Source: Arthrobacter sp. PAMC25564
GTDB taxonomy: Bacteria > Actinomycetota > Actinomycetes > Actinomycetales > Micrococcaceae
Direction: 5' to 3'
Length of the DNA: 64,000 bases
Assembly (NCBI RefSeq): GCF_004798705.1
Contig: NZ_CP039290.1
Span: 2,046,001-2,110,000, forward strand
The notes below the pieces were generated by a model. It saw only the letters and a list, made by a program, of their open reading frames with translations. It was not told the origin of the DNA and did no database searches. A program made the position numbers and the translations under genes. Every line of letters starts with the position of its first letter. Positions within the stretch are counted from its first letter, which is position 1. Below are positions 31,642-43,404 of the stretch, one piece after another.

Positions 31642-31685
31642 TGTGCCGTGGTTTTTGCCGTTGGCCAGTCAGCCGGCGTCGGGGC

Positions 31686-32603
31686 TTACTGCCGCGTCCG
31701 GCGCGGCGGCCGGAAGCCGGCTGCCTCGGCATGCGCCGGTGAAAGGAACCAGACCTCCGCGCGGGTTTCCGCATAGGAAGGGCTGGTCTCGTCGTGGTAG
31801 ATCATCGAGGAGGCGTTGCCCTTGACAGTGAAACCCTCCGGCCCGCTGCCGTCGGCCGCCGGTGCCGCCGAGCCCTCGCCATACGGCTGCTCCAGGGCGA
31901 GGTGCCCTGACGGTTCGGCCAAGTGGCCCGCCGGGGTTTCCGACGCCGCCGAGGATGCCGCGGCCTGTAGCGTCTCGGCCTCAGCCGGAGGTACCCCCGG
32001 GACCTCGGTCGCCACCGCAGGAGGAACGGCTGCCTCGGGAGGGGCGGGCGTGGTTGCCGGGGCTACGTCCCCGGCGCCCGCCGTGTCGCTGGCTTCCGCC
32101 GCGGCCGTTTCCGCCCCGGGCAGGGTCGGGGAATGGGGTTCGGTGTATTCAGGGTGGTGTACCGGCAGGCCCGCGGCCGCCTGCACCCCCGCCGCAGACG
32201 GTGCCCCGGTCTCCGGGGCCGCCTCAGCGGCGTGTGCACCGCGTGCCGGGTCATGATGCGCGGCGGCCTGCGGCTCGGGCGGCGGAGTCTCGGACCACTG
32301 GGTTTCCCACTCGGCGCCCTCCGCAGCGCCGGCGGACGGCTCAGGGGAGGTGGCTGTCTCCGGCGGAACCGGCGGAACCGGCGCAGCAGGAACGGTGGCA
32401 GCCGCGGCTGCCGGCGCAGCGGAGGTCCCGGTGCCGGACGGGGCCTGGGTGCGGGGCCCGCTGGGGGAGGCCAGCGGGGCTGCGGACTTGCTTGTCCCCG
32501 CCGTGGCCGAGGAGCCCGCACCGCCGCGGGAGTTGCGCTTGAGAAGCCACCAGACAACGGCGACGATCACCACGATGACGATGAGCCAGATGATCCAATC
32601 CAT
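31686..32603 (-). CDS. Membrane-anchored protein with C-terminal sunset domain
   Basis: 305 residues from ATG at 32603 (MDWIIWLIVIVVIVAVVWWLL), so one N-terminal membrane segment and KRN tail. A long Ala/Pro/Glu-rich disordered stretch follows. The last 60 residues (FTVKGNASSMIYHDETSPSY, AEVWFLSPAHAEAAGFRPPRR) match the sunset domain seen at the ends of actinobacterial nucleases and surface proteins. Function unknown. The ATG nine codons upstream is less likely. Confidence 0.8.
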   Translation of the reverse strand: MDWIIWLIVIVVIVAVVWWLLKRNSRGGAGSSATAGTSKSAAPLASPSGPRTQAPSGTGTSAAPAAAAATVPAAPVPPVPPETATSPEPSAGAAEGAEWETQWSETPPPEPQAAAHHDPARGAHAAEAAPETGAPSAAGVQAAAGLPVHHPEYTEPHSPTLPGAETAAAEASDTAGAGDVAPATTPAPPEAAVPPAVATEVPGVPPAEAETLQAAASSAASETPAGHLAEPSGHLALEQPYGEGSAAPAADGSGPEGFTVKGNASSMIYHDETSPSYAETRAEVWFLSPAHAEAAGFRPPRRTRQ

Positions 32604-33004
32604 AGCAGAGCCTTTCTGTCCATGAGGCAAGGTTGCCGTTGCTTGACGTTACGTCCGTGTCAAGCGGGCTGTCCAGCCTCCCCGGGCGCCTGGCCGAACC
32701 CCGTCGACGCCGACACCGGAAGGCCGCGGGAAGTGCAGGAGTAGCCAAGGAGGCCGACCGTGCCGTGTCCGGGAGAGGACCCAGGCGGTGCTGGGGGCGA
32801 GCGGGAAAGAGCGCGCAGCCGGCTGCCCGCGTCCAGGTGCCAGGCTTCGGGGAACGTCACGGTGCCACCAATAAGGGCGGAAAGAATCACCGGTTCCATC
32901 AGCTGAGACGAGAGTCCACTATTTGATCGAAATATTCCCGGTTTTCGGCTTAACGCTCCACTCCGGGTCGTTGGTGCCCATCTTTGCGCCATAGACTTTG
33001 AGCC
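32604..33004. other. Intergenic region before ilvD
   Basis: About 400 bases, shared by the divergent sunset-domain gene and ilvD. I see no RNA family with certainty. A minus-strand frame from 32899 to 32660 (MEPVILSALIGG...) stays open, but I cannot show that it is used. A TTGATC-like element lies near 32924, too weak to call a promoter. Confidence 0.4.
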
Positions 33005-34726
33005 ATGAGTCAGGACACCCAAACAGCAACAGACACCAAGCCGGACATCAAGCCCCGGAGCCGGGTCGTTACCGATGGAATCCACGCCGCCCCCGCGCGC
33101 GGCATGTTCCGGGCGGTCGGCATGGGCGACGACGACTTCGCCAAGCCCCAGATCGGCGTCGCGAGCTCGTGGAACGAGATCACTCCCTGCAACCTTTCGT
33201 TGAACCGCCTCGCCCAGGGCGCCAAGGAAGGCGTCTTCTCCGGCGGCGGTTTCCCGATGCAGTTCGGCACCATCTCCGTTTCCGACGGCATTTCCATGGG
33301 CCATGAGGGCATGCACTTCTCGCTGGTATCCCGCGAGGTCATCGCCGACTCGGTGGAGACCGTCATGCAGGCCGAGCGGATCGACGGCTCGGTGCTGCTG
33401 GCCGGCTGCGACAAGTCGCTGCCCGGCATGCTGATGGCGGCCGCCCGGCTGGACCTCGCCGCGGTCTTTTTGTACGCCGGCTCGATCATGCCCGGCTGGG
33501 TCAAACTCGAGGACGGCTCCGAAAAGGAAGTCACCCTGATCGACGCCTTCGAGGCCGTCGGCGCCTGCGCCGCGGGCAAGATGAGCCGCGAGGACCTGGA
33601 CCGCATCGAAAAGGCCATCTGCCCGGGTGAAGGCGCCTGCGGCGGCATGTACACCGCCAACACCATGGCCTGCATCGGCGAGGCCCTGGGCATGTCCCTC
33701 CCCGGCTCCGCGGCCCCGCCCTCCGCGGACCGCCGTCGCGACGTCTTTGCGCACAAGTCCGGCGAGGCCGTCGTGAACCTGCTCCGCCTTGGCATCACGG
33801 CCCGCGACATCATGACCAAGAAGGCATTCGAGAACGCCATCGCCGTCACGATGGCCTTCGGCGGCTCCACCAACGCCGTGCTGCACCTGCTCGCCATTGC
33901 CCGCGAAGCAGAGGTGGACCTGACGCTGTCCGACTTCAACCGCATCGGCGACAAGATCCCGCACCTGGGCGACCTGAAGCCGTTCGGCCGCTACGTCATG
34001 CACGACGTCGACAAGATCGGTGGCGTGCCGGTGATCATGAAGGCCCTGCTCGACGCCGGCCTGATCCATGGCGACTGCCTGACCGTGACCGGCAAGACCG
34101 TGGCCGAGAACCTCGCTTCGATCAACCCGCCGGATCCGGACGGCAAGGTGCTCCGCGCCATGGACAACCCCATCCACAAGACCGGCGGCATCACCATCCT
34201 GCATGGCACGATGGCCCCGGAAGGCGCCGTCGTCAAGAGTGCAGGCTTCGACGCCGACGTCTTCGAAGGCTCCGCCCGCGTGTTCGAACGTGAACAGGGT
34301 GCCCTGGATGCCCTCGACAAGGGCGAGATCAAGGCCGGCGACGTCGTCGTCATCCGCTACGAGGGCCCCAAGGGCGGGCCGGGCATGCGTGAGATGCTCG
34401 CCATCACCGGTGCGATCAAGGGTGCAGGCCTGGGCAAGGACGTGCTGCTGCTGACCGACGGACGGTTCTCCGGCGGAACCACCGGCCTGTGCATCGGCCA
34501 CGTGGCACCGGAAGCTGTCGACGGCGGCCCAATTGCCTTCGTCAAGGACGGGGACCGGATCCGCGTGGACATCGCCGCCCGCACCTTCGACCTCCTGGTC
34601 GACGAGGCCGAGCTCGAGTCCCGCAAGGTCGGCTGGGAACCCCTGCCGGCCAAGTTCACCAAGGGCGTGCTCGCCAAGTACGCCAAGCTGGTCCACAGCG
34701 CCTCCACCGGCGCTTACTGCGGCTGA
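33005..34726 (+). CDS. ilvD: Dihydroxy-acid dehydratase
   Basis: 573 residues. Converts dihydroxy-isovalerate and dihydroxy-methylvalerate to the keto acids of valine and isoleucine, using an iron-sulfur cluster. Visible motifs: [40 protein letters not shown] (cluster Cys), and [18 protein letters not shown] near the end. It has the normal length. It lies just upstream of the ilvBNC attenuator but ends with its own hairpin. Confidence 0.97.
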   Translation: MSQDTQTATDTKPDIKPRSRVVTDGIHAAPARGMFRAVGMGDDDFAKPQIGVASSWNEITPCNLSLNRLAQGAKEGVFSGGGFPMQFGTISVSDGISMGHEGMHFSLVSREVIADSVETVMQAERIDGSVLLAGCDKSLPGMLMAAARLDLAAVFLYAGSIMPGWVKLEDGSEKEVTLIDAFEAVGACAAGKMSREDLDRIEKAICPGEGACGGMYTANTMACIGEALGMSLPGSAAPPSADRRRDVFAHKSGEAVVNLLRLGITARDIMTKKAFENAIAVTMAFGGSTNAVLHLLAIAREAEVDLTLSDFNRIGDKIPHLGDLKPFGRYVMHDVDKIGGVPVIMKALLDAGLIHGDCLTVTGKTVAENLASINPPDPDGKVLRAMDNPIHKTGGITILHGTMAPEGAVVKSAGFDADVFEGSARVFEREQGALDALDKGEIKAGDVVVIRYEGPKGGPGMREMLAITGAIKGAGLGKDVLLLTDGRFSGGTTGLCIGHVAPEAVDGGPIAFVKDGDRIRVDIAARTFDLLVDEAELESRKVGWEPLPAKFTKGVLAKYAKLVHSASTGAYCG

Positions 34727-34739
34727 AACCCATGCAACG

Positions 34740-34769
34740 GCCTCCAGCGGTGACATCGCCGCTGGAGGC
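34740..34769 (+). terminator. Hairpin after ilvD
   Basis: gcctccagcgg pairs perfectly with ccgctggaggc (11 bp) around eight bases, 13 bases after the ilvD stop. There is no T run, so termination strength is uncertain. Confidence 0.6.
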
Positions 34770-34926
34770 GGCAGGGCTAAATAGGGGCTGATCCGAGGGG
34801 CCCCGGACGGACGGCGCTCGCGCCGGAGGTCTGGGGAAGGACCAACCCGTGGACAATGAAGTCCACATCGTGAGACAAGGCGTGTGCTCGTTGACACGTG
34901 TCCCACCCAGAGGGAAAACTGAACGC

Positions 34927-34983
34927 ATGATCTCATTCGTTACCGTCGGCGTCGTCGTCCTTACCAGGCGCGTGGCTGATTAG
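34927..34983 (+). CDS. ilvBNC leader peptide
   Basis: An 18-codon frame MISFVTVGVVVLTRRVAD. Six valines, one leucine and one isoleucine, with three Val codons and a Leu in a row, are control codons for attenuation. The ATG follows AGAGGGAAAAC at 8 bases. It is followed by a terminator and the ilvB gene. Similar leader peptides are known for ilvBNC in corynebacteria. Confidence 0.85.
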   Translation: MISFVTVGVVVLTRRVAD

Positions 34984-35011
34984 CCTTCACCGGTAACGAA
35001 CCGTCACGCGC

Positions 35012-35049
35012 AACCCCTCGAAGAGCCAGCCGGCTGAGGGGTTTTTTTA
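35012..35049 (+). terminator. ilvBNC attenuator terminator
   Basis: aacccctc (35012-35019) pairs with gaggggtt (35036-35043), with an inner agcc-ggct stem, followed by TTTTTTATT. It lies 29 bases after the leader stop and 73 bases before ilvB. Confidence 0.9.
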
Positions 35050-35122
35050 TTTCCCGCACGATCAGCACCACGCAACACCCCGTAGTTCCACGATCACAGA
35101 AGATCCACAAAGGAAGAGTCCG

Positions 35123-37021
35123 ATGAGCAAAGGATCGCCGATCAGCCCCTCGCTGATGGCCACGAAGTCCGCTGGAGCCCACAAGGCTTCGGAACGCGTC
35201 GAACGTCCGGCTGACGCCGCCGTCGACACTGCTGCCGTCTCTCCTGTCCTTGGGCCGAACAACGTCGTACCCCCGACGGTGATGACCGGCTCACAAGCAA
35301 TCGTCCGCTCGCTCGAAGAACTCGGCGTGCAGGACATTTTCGGTTTGCCCGGTGGCGCGATCCTGCCCACCTATGACCCCTTGATGGCTTCACGAATGAA
35401 TCACATTCTGGTCCGTCACGAACAGGGAGCCGGCCACGCCGCGCAAGGCTACGCCATGGTCACCGGACGGGTTGGCGTCTGCATCGCTACCTCGGGCCCG
35501 GGGGCCACCAACCTCGTTACCGCCATCATGGATGCCCACATGGACTCCGTGCCGATGGTGGCCATCACCGGCCAGGTCGCCAGCGCGGTGATCGGCACCG
35601 ACGCGTTCCAGGAAGCGGACATCGTCGGCATCACCATGCCGATCACGAAGCACTCCTTCCTGGTCACCGACCCCAACGACATCCCGCACGTGATGGCGGA
35701 GGCCTTCCACCTGGCCTCCACCGGCCGTCCGGGACCCGTCCTCGTTGACGTCGCCAAGGACGCCCAGCAGGGCCAGATGACCTTCTCCTGGCCGCCCAAG
35801 ATCGACCTCCCCGGCTACCACCCCGTGCTTCGCGGCCACAGCAAGCAGGTCCGCGAAGCCGCCAGGCTCATCGCGGCCGCCAGCAAGCCCGTGCTGTACG
35901 TGGGCGGCGGCGTCGTCAAGGCCCATGCCTCGGCCGAACTTCGCGAGCTGGCAGAACTGTCCGGCGCCCCCGTGGTCACCACCCTGATGGCCCGCGGCGT
36001 CTTCCCGGACTCGCACCCGCAGCACGTCGGCATGCCGGGCATGCACGGCACCGTGTCCGCCGTGACCGCCCTGCAGCAGTCAGATCTGCTGATCACCCTG
36101 GGCGCACGCTTCGATGACCGGGTGACCGGCGTCCTGAAGTCCTTCGCCCCGAACGCCAAGGTCATCCACGCGGACATCGATCCGGCCGAAATCTCCAAGA
36201 ACCGTACGGCGGACGTCCCGATCGTCGGCTCGGTCAAGGAGATCATTCCGGAACTGAGCGATGCCCTGCGCCTGGCGTACGAGGCCTCAGGCACCCCTGA
36301 CCTCAGCAGCTGGTGGGCCTTCCTGAACAACCTCAAGGAGACCTACCCGCTGGGCTGGACCGAACCCGAGGACGGCCTGACCGCCCCGCAGCGCGTGATC
36401 GAACGCATCGGCGCCCTCACCGGCCCCGAAGGCGTCTACGTCGCCGGCGTCGGCCAGCACCAGATGTGGGCCTCGCAGTTCATCAAGTACGAGCGCCCGC
36501 ACGCCTGGCTGAACTCCGGCGGGGCCGGCACCATGGGCTACGCCGTGCCGGCCGCCATGGGCGCCAAGGTCGGCGAACCGGACCGCGTGGTCTGGGCCAT
36601 CGACGGCGACGGCTGCTTCCAGATGACCAACCAGGAACTGGCCACCTGCGCGATCAACAAGATCCCGATCAAGGTCGCCATCATCAACAACTCCTCGCTG
36701 GGCATGGTGCGCCAGTGGCAGACCCTGTTCTACGAGGGCCGCTACTCCAACACCGACCTGAACACCGGCCACGACACCGTCCGGATCCCGGACTTCGTCA
36801 AGCTGGCGGATGCCTACGGCTGCGCCTCCTTCCGCTGCGAACGCGACGAGGACATCGACGCCACCATCCAGAAGGCCCTGGAAATCAACGACCGCCCCGT
36901 GGTCATCGATTTCGTCGTGAGCCCCAACTCCATGGTGTGGCCGATGGTCCCCGCGGGAGTCAGCAATGACCAGATCCAGGTTGCCCGCAACATGACCCCG
37001 GAATGGGAAGAGGAGGACTGA
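35123..37021 (+). CDS. ilvB: Acetolactate synthase large subunit
   Basis: 632 residues. Condenses pyruvate with itself or with 2-oxobutanoate. The thiamine-diphosphate-binding region includes [29 protein letters not shown]; the start of the conserved fold is [32 protein letters not shown] near residue 54, where the catalytic Glu lies soon after in [15 protein letters not shown]. The first 50 residues are a non-conserved extension. Followed three bases later by ilvN. Confidence 0.97.
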   Translation: MSKGSPISPSLMATKSAGAHKASERVERPADAAVDTAAVSPVLGPNNVVPPTVMTGSQAIVRSLEELGVQDIFGLPGGAILPTYDPLMASRMNHILVRHEQGAGHAAQGYAMVTGRVGVCIATSGPGATNLVTAIMDAHMDSVPMVAITGQVASAVIGTDAFQEADIVGITMPITKHSFLVTDPNDIPHVMAEAFHLASTGRPGPVLVDVAKDAQQGQMTFSWPPKIDLPGYHPVLRGHSKQVREAARLIAAASKPVLYVGGGVVKAHASAELRELAELSGAPVVTTLMARGVFPDSHPQHVGMPGMHGTVSAVTALQQSDLLITLGARFDDRVTGVLKSFAPNAKVIHADIDPAEISKNRTADVPIVGSVKEIIPELSDALRLAYEASGTPDLSSWWAFLNNLKETYPLGWTEPEDGLTAPQRVIERIGALTGPEGVYVAGVGQHQMWASQFIKYERPHAWLNSGGAGTMGYAVPAAMGAKVGEPDRVVWAIDGDGCFQMTNQELATCAINKIPIKVAIINNSSLGMVRQWQTLFYEGRYSNTDLNTGHDTVRIPDFVKLADAYGCASFRCERDEDIDATIQKALEINDRPVVIDFVVSPNSMVWPMVPAGVSNDQIQVARNMTPEWEEED

Positions 37022-37023
37022 AC

Positions 37024-38662
<1,639 letters not shown>

Positions 38663-38673
38663 GCCTTTGCCCG

Positions 38674-38716
38674 GCAGGGGAGCCGGACACCATTTCCTGG
38701 GGTCCGGCTTCCCTGC
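38674..38716 (+). terminator. Hairpin after ilvC
   Basis: gcaggggagccggac pairs with gtccggcttccctgc (15 bp, one G-T pair) around 13 bases. No clear T run. Likely end of the ilvBNC mRNA. Confidence 0.7.
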
Positions 38717-38799
38717 TGTCCAGCACCACCCGTATCACCAGCAACACCTGATTCACCAAAATCCCCACCTGAAACACAAGAGAGCTAAAGAGGTCACCG

Positions 38800-40395
38800 G
38801 TGACAAGCACCAAACCTGTAGTACTCCTCGCTGAGGAACTTTCGCCCGCCACGATCGAGGCCCTTGGCCCGGACTTCGAAATCCGGCAGACCGACGGCGC
38901 CGACCGTTCCCAGCTGCTCTCTGCGATCGCCGACGTCGACGCGATCCTGGTCCGCTCCGCCACGCAGGTGGACGCCGAGGCCATCGCCGCCGCCAAGAAC
39001 CTCAAGGTCATCGCCCGCGCCGGCGTCGGCCTGGACAACGTGGACATCAAGGCCGCCACGCAGGCCGGCGTTATGGTGGTCAATGCGCCGACCTCCAATA
39101 TCGTCTCTGCCGCCGAACTGACCGTCGGCCACATCCTGAGCCTCGCCCGCCACATTCCGCAGGCCAGCACCGCGCTCAAGGACGGCGAGTGGAAGCGCTC
39201 CAAGTACACCGGCATCGAACTCTTCGAGAAGAAGATCGGCATCATCGGACTGGGCCGGATCGGCGCCCTCGTCGCGGCCCGGCTGAAGGGCTTTGACACC
39301 AAGATCCTCGCCTACGACCCCTACATCACCTCCGCCCGGGCCGCCCAGCTCGGCGTGCAGCTGGTGACCCTGGACGAACTGCTCGCGCAGTCGGACTTCA
39401 TCACCATCCACATGCCCAAGACGCCCGAGACCGTCGGCATGCTCGGCGAGGAATCCTTCAGGAAGATGAAGCGCACGGCCTATGTCGTCAACGTCGCCCG
39501 CGGTGGCCTCGTGGACGAGGAAGCCCTCTACGCAGCCCTGGAGTCAGGCGAGATCGCCGGAGCCGGCGTCGACGTGTTCGTCAAGGAACCCAGCACCGAC
39601 CTGCCGTTCTTCAAGCTCGACAACGTCGTGGTGACCCCGCACCTGGGCGCCTCCACCGACGAGGCACAGGAGAAGGCCGGCGTCTCCGTGGCCAAGTCCG
39701 TCCGCCTTGCCCTGGCCGGTGAGCTGGTGCCCGACGCCGTCAACGTGGCCGGCGGCATCATCGCCCCGGACGTCCGCCCGGGCATCCCGCTGATGGAGAA
39801 GCTGGGCCGCATCTTCACCGCCATGACGCACGCATCGCTCACGCAGTTCGACGTCGAGGTGGCCGGCGAAATTTCCACGCTCGACGTCAAGGTGCTGGAA
39901 CTCGCCGCCCTGAAGGGCATTTTTGCCGACGTCGTGACCGAGCAGGTCTCCTATGTCAACGCCCCCGTCATCGCCGAACAGCGCGGCATCAACGTCCGCC
40001 TGATCACGACGCCGGACACGGAGTCCTACCGTAACGTCCTGACCCTGCGTGGCGCGCTCAGCGACGGCAGCCAGATCTCGGTGGCCGGAACCCTGACGGG
40101 CCCCAAGCAGATCCAGAAGCTCGTTGGTATCAACGGCTTCGACCTGGAGATGCCGATCAGCGAGCACCTCGTTGTGGTTGCCTACGCGGACCGCCCCGGC
40201 GTGGTCGGCACGATCGGCCACATCCTGGGCATGAACAACATCAACATCGCCGGCATGCAGGTCGCGCGGCAGACCGAGGGCGGCCAGGTGCTCGCCCTGC
40301 TGACCATCGACAGCTCCGTCCCGCAGCAGGTCCTTGACGCCATCAAGGCCGGCATCGGCGCGGACCTCGTCCGCGAGGTTGATCTGGAGGACTGA
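38800..40395 (+). CDS. serA: D-3-phosphoglycerate dehydrogenase
   Basis: 531 residues from GTG at 38800 with GAGCTAAAGAGG upstream. First step of serine synthesis. NAD-binding GLGRIGALVAARLKGFDTKILAYDPY, catalytic RGGLVDEEAL and a C-terminal ACT domain (VVAYADRPGVVGTIGHILGMNNINIAGMQV) after an intervening domain, as in the long actinobacterial form. Confidence 0.97.
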   Translation: MTSTKPVVLLAEELSPATIEALGPDFEIRQTDGADRSQLLSAIADVDAILVRSATQVDAEAIAAAKNLKVIARAGVGLDNVDIKAATQAGVMVVNAPTSNIVSAAELTVGHILSLARHIPQASTALKDGEWKRSKYTGIELFEKKIGIIGLGRIGALVAARLKGFDTKILAYDPYITSARAAQLGVQLVTLDELLAQSDFITIHMPKTPETVGMLGEESFRKMKRTAYVVNVARGGLVDEEALYAALESGEIAGAGVDVFVKEPSTDLPFFKLDNVVVTPHLGASTDEAQEKAGVSVAKSVRLALAGELVPDAVNVAGGIIAPDVRPGIPLMEKLGRIFTAMTHASLTQFDVEVAGEISTLDVKVLELAALKGIFADVVTEQVSYVNAPVIAEQRGINVRLITTPDTESYRNVLTLRGALSDGSQISVAGTLTGPKQIQKLVGINGFDLEMPISEHLVVVAYADRPGVVGTIGHILGMNNINIAGMQVARQTEGGQVLALLTIDSSVPQQVLDAIKAGIGADLVREVDLED

Positions 40396-40404
40396 ACCCC
40401 TCCC

Positions 40405-40459
40405 CGCGGACGGGCGGCGCCGCGCTGCAGGAAGCTGCAGCAACTGCCGCCCGTCCGCG
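40405..40459 (+). terminator. Strong hairpin after serA
   Basis: cgcggacgggcggc pairs perfectly with gccgcccgtccgcg (14 bp) around 27 bases that include a gctgcag repeat. No T run, so an unusual terminator or processing signal. Confidence 0.65.
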
Positions 40460-40614
40460 AACGAGTGGCCGGTCTGCGTACAATGGCTAGGTCCGAATTT
40501 CGGATCCTGGCCGGCAGACCGGCCTTCACTTTTGCACGCCCCGGCAGGGGACGCCTTCACTTCCGTATGGGATGAACTGTGGCGTGCGCACGCAATCCAG
40601 CTTTCAGGAGCCCA

Positions 40615-43404
40615 ATGAACGCCGTCCAGAGGTTCATCAGAAGCAGAGTGCTTCTGCTGACCGCGTCCATTTTGATCGCGGCCATGTGCCTGTCGGTCCT
40701 GATCCAGGGGCAGTCGCAGGCGGCTCTCGACCGGACCGTTGACCAGAACTCACGGGGACTCTACGACATCCTTGTCCAGGTCAAGGCAAATGACAACGGC
40801 GGGCTCATGCAGCCGGACATCGCCAACGGCCAGGGCGGCATCGGCTTCGACCAGCTCGACGCCATCCGGAAGCTGTCCGGCACCTCCGTGGCGGCGCCGA
40901 TCAGCCTTGTCTCCCGCGTCACCCAGAACCTGGAATCCCCCCGGCTCGAGGCCACCGACTATCTGGGCTTCAACGCCGGCCTCGCCGGCACCTCCGGGGA
41001 TCCCACCGCCACCGATCCGAGCAAGTGGCCGGCCGCCGAGTCGGTCCTGAGCGACACGCCCAAGAAGTACCGGCTCACCGCCAGCGCCGTGAGCTCGGAC
41101 GGGCAGACGGACCAGACCCTGTTCAAGACCACGGCCGAAGGCTCGCTCGGCAAGGCCAAGCTCATCGAAGAGACGGTCGCCGGCGGCAAGAACGTCCGCA
41201 TCGCCGGCCCGGCAGGGGAGACCGGCATCAAGTTCCCCGCCCCGGCAGGCGGCTCCGAACATACCCTCTTCAACCTCTCCGTTTCGCTGCCGATGGCGCC
41301 GCAGGTGACCGAGTCCGTCGTCGCCGTGGACCCCGTCGCCGAGCGCGCGCTGCTCGGCACCGCAGGTGACTTCCTGGCGCCCCTGGAGAAGGCGCCCCCG
41401 GCGGACGCCCGCAACGCCGGAGCCATCGGCCGGCACTTCGAAAGCCTCTTCACCAACGGCATCGGCATGGACCAGCTGAAGGAAGGCCCCGACTTCCTGG
41501 GCGTCAAGCTCAAATACTGGGCACCCCTGATGAGCCAGTACCAGCAGGCCAAGCGCAGCGGCCAGCTCACGGCCGATTCCCAGGCCATCCCGCTGATCGT
41601 CCGCTCGGGCACCTCCGTGGACCTGAAGTACTCGGTCAAGATCGAGGAAATCGACGCCTCGGGCAATGTCACCAAGGATGTCGGCACCGTGACCCGCTCG
41701 CTGGACAAGGACTACCTGCCCTTCGTCTCCAAGTCCCCGTTCGCGCTTTCCTGGCCCGGCTCCAAGGACCTGACCCAGCTGCTGGGGGACACCGGCAGCT
41801 TCAGCCAGGGCCTCTACAACCCCGCCACCTGGAGCACCGACTTCGCCGCCGCTCCCAAGTACAAGGACGGATCCACCGCCGGCAACGGCGCCGTGGACAA
41901 GTCCGCCACGCCCGGCGATTGGGTCACCGTGAACCGGCTGCCGGACAAGGCCGCCAACGGCGCTCCCGTCGACCAGACCCAGCGCAACCCCGTGGATGAG
42001 CGTTCCTACCGGGACAACCTCGAAACCGGCAAGAAGCTGGCGACCCCGCTCGCAATGGTCTACGGCACCTTCGACGCCGCGCAGGTCCAGGAAGTGGCCG
42101 GAGACGTCAACCGGCTGCCCCTCGGCGGTTATGACCCCACCCCCTTCACCGTGACCAAGGATGCCTCCGGCAAGGACGTCGCGCACACGGACCTCAAGCC
42201 GTCCCTGAGCGCCACGGGGCTGGCCAGCCAGTCGGCCGGTGCCATTACCGACTTCTACGGGCTCGCCGCCGCCCGCGGCTACGAGCAGAACGCCTCCGTG
42301 ATCGACGCCGTCCGCGTCCGGGCCAAGGTCCCTGGCAGCTGGAAGCAGGCCCAGCCCGACGTCGAGAAGCTCGCCAACGAGATCCGCGACATGGGCCTGC
42401 AGGCGACCGTCGTCGCCGGCTCCGCCCGTGAGGACGCGAGCATCTTCGTCCCGGGTTACTCCAAGGACGACGCAGGCAAGGAATCCGCGCTGGGCACCGT
42501 GCGGCAGTCGTGGGTCCGCCAGGACGCCGCGGATGCCGTCTCCGCCTCGCTCACCGGGACCAACCTGACCCTGCTGTTCCTGACCCTGTGCGGCGCGGCC
42601 CTGCTGACCGGCGCCTCGACGGTAAGCTACGTCCGCAAACGGCGCAGCGAGGCCGGAACGCTGCGTGCCATGGGTTGGACCCAGCGCAGGATCCGCTCTT
42701 GGGTGCTGGCCGAATTCGGCGTCGGCGCGGCGCTGCTGGCCGTCGCCGGGACGGTGCTGAGCCTGATCAGCTGGAACCCGGCCACCGCCATCGTCTCCGC
42801 CTCCGTCCTGGCGCTGTACATCGGCGCCGCCTACTTCGCCGCCCAGCAGCTGCGCCACCGCGAGGAAGTGGACCAGGAACCGCAGCACGATGAACGCCTC
42901 ATCCCGGTCGATTCCGCGCTCACCTTCGCCAACCGGCAGCTGAGCACGAACAAGTTCAACACCGGTTCCCTGGCCGTCGCCGTCGGCGTCTTCGGGGCGG
43001 CGGTGGGCGGACTGATCGCGCTGCTGATCGACATCCCCCGGGCGGCCGGCGCCAGCGCGCTCAGCGGGCTGGCCGCGGCCAGCATCGCGCTGCCGAGTAT
43101 CATCCTGGCCCTGTCCGGGGTGGCCGTAGGGCTCGTGCTGACCATGGTCACCGGCCGCTTCGAGCTGCAGGCCAAGCGCGAGTACCTCGGCACGCTGAGG
43201 GCCATGGGCTGGAATCCGGACATGCTGGGCCAGGTCCGCTTCTTCGAAAACGCCATGGTGGGGACCGTCGCCCTGCCGCTGGCAGTCCTGGGCGCCCTCG
43301 GCATCGGCCTGCTCCTCGCCCCCTATGCCGCACTCTGGGCCGGCCTGGCCGGACTCGTGGCTGTACTCTGCTGGATTCCCATTGCAACGAAAGTAGTCAA
43401 ATGA
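40615..43404 (+). CDS. MacB/FtsX-type ABC transporter permease
   Basis: 929 residues from ATG at 40615 (AGGAG before it). A first membrane segment near residues 12-30 (VLLLTASILIAAMCLSVLI), a very large extracytoplasmic domain to about 640, then several C-terminal membrane segments (TLLFLTLCGAALLTGAS, VGAALLAVAGTVLSLI, GVFGAAVGGLIALLIDI, LALSGVAVGLVLTM). FtsX-like motifs include RSEAGTLRAMGWTQRRIRSWVLAEF and REYLGTLRAMGW. Overlaps the ATPase gene as ATGA. Substrate unknown. Confidence 0.88.
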   Translation: MNAVQRFIRSRVLLLTASILIAAMCLSVLIQGQSQAALDRTVDQNSRGLYDILVQVKANDNGGLMQPDIANGQGGIGFDQLDAIRKLSGTSVAAPISLVSRVTQNLESPRLEATDYLGFNAGLAGTSGDPTATDPSKWPAAESVLSDTPKKYRLTASAVSSDGQTDQTLFKTTAEGSLGKAKLIEETVAGGKNVRIAGPAGETGIKFPAPAGGSEHTLFNLSVSLPMAPQVTESVVAVDPVAERALLGTAGDFLAPLEKAPPADARNAGAIGRHFESLFTNGIGMDQLKEGPDFLGVKLKYWAPLMSQYQQAKRSGQLTADSQAIPLIVRSGTSVDLKYSVKIEEIDASGNVTKDVGTVTRSLDKDYLPFVSKSPFALSWPGSKDLTQLLGDTGSFSQGLYNPATWSTDFAAAPKYKDGSTAGNGAVDKSATPGDWVTVNRLPDKAANGAPVDQTQRNPVDERSYRDNLETGKKLATPLAMVYGTFDAAQVQEVAGDVNRLPLGGYDPTPFTVTKDASGKDVAHTDLKPSLSATGLASQSAGAITDFYGLAAARGYEQNASVIDAVRVRAKVPGSWKQAQPDVEKLANEIRDMGLQATVVAGSAREDASIFVPGYSKDDAGKESALGTVRQSWVRQDAADAVSASLTGTNLTLLFLTLCGAALLTGASTVSYVRKRRSEAGTLRAMGWTQRRIRSWVLAEFGVGAALLAVAGTVLSLISWNPATAIVSASVLALYIGAAYFAAQQLRHREEVDQEPQHDERLIPVDSALTFANRQLSTNKFNTGSLAVAVGVFGAAVGGLIALLIDIPRAAGASALSGLAAASIALPSIILALSGVAVGLVLTMVTGRFELQAKREYLGTLRAMGWNPDMLGQVRFFENAMVGTVALPLAVLGALGIGLLLAPYAALWAGLAGLVAVLCWIPIATKVVK

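Larger units (their letters stand above)
34849..35050 (+). promoter_or_regulatory. ilvBNC attenuator region
   Basis: In order: a dyad gtggac-gtccac (34849-34866), a TTGACA-like box (34891-34896), a leader peptide (34927-34983), a pairing segment, and a terminator (35012-35049). The leader segment ttcgttaccg (34936-34945) pairs with cggtaacgaa (34991-35000), so ribosome position can decide the structure. This is classical transcription attenuation by branched-chain amino acids; alternative pairings were not computed. Confidence 0.85.

Noticed and set aside
32660..32899. Possible 79-residue minus-strand gene (MEPVILSALIGG...) before ilvD
   Set aside because: No ribosome site, no family match I can support, and lower part is Pro/Ser-rich; kept only as an open question.
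32604..33004. Riboswitch upstream of ilvD
   Set aside because: GC-rich stems and a ggtgccacc stretch are present, but no known consensus (SAM, cobalamin, TPP, glycine) can be matched.
32660..34936. Minus-strand frame of 758 codons opposite ilvD
   Set aside because: It is the antisense of ilvD and of the leader region, with repeated His/Asp/Gly-rich sequence typical of shadows in high-GC DNA.
40750..42888. Minus-strand frame of 712 codons opposite the ABC permease
   Set aside because: Shadow of a well-recognised gene.
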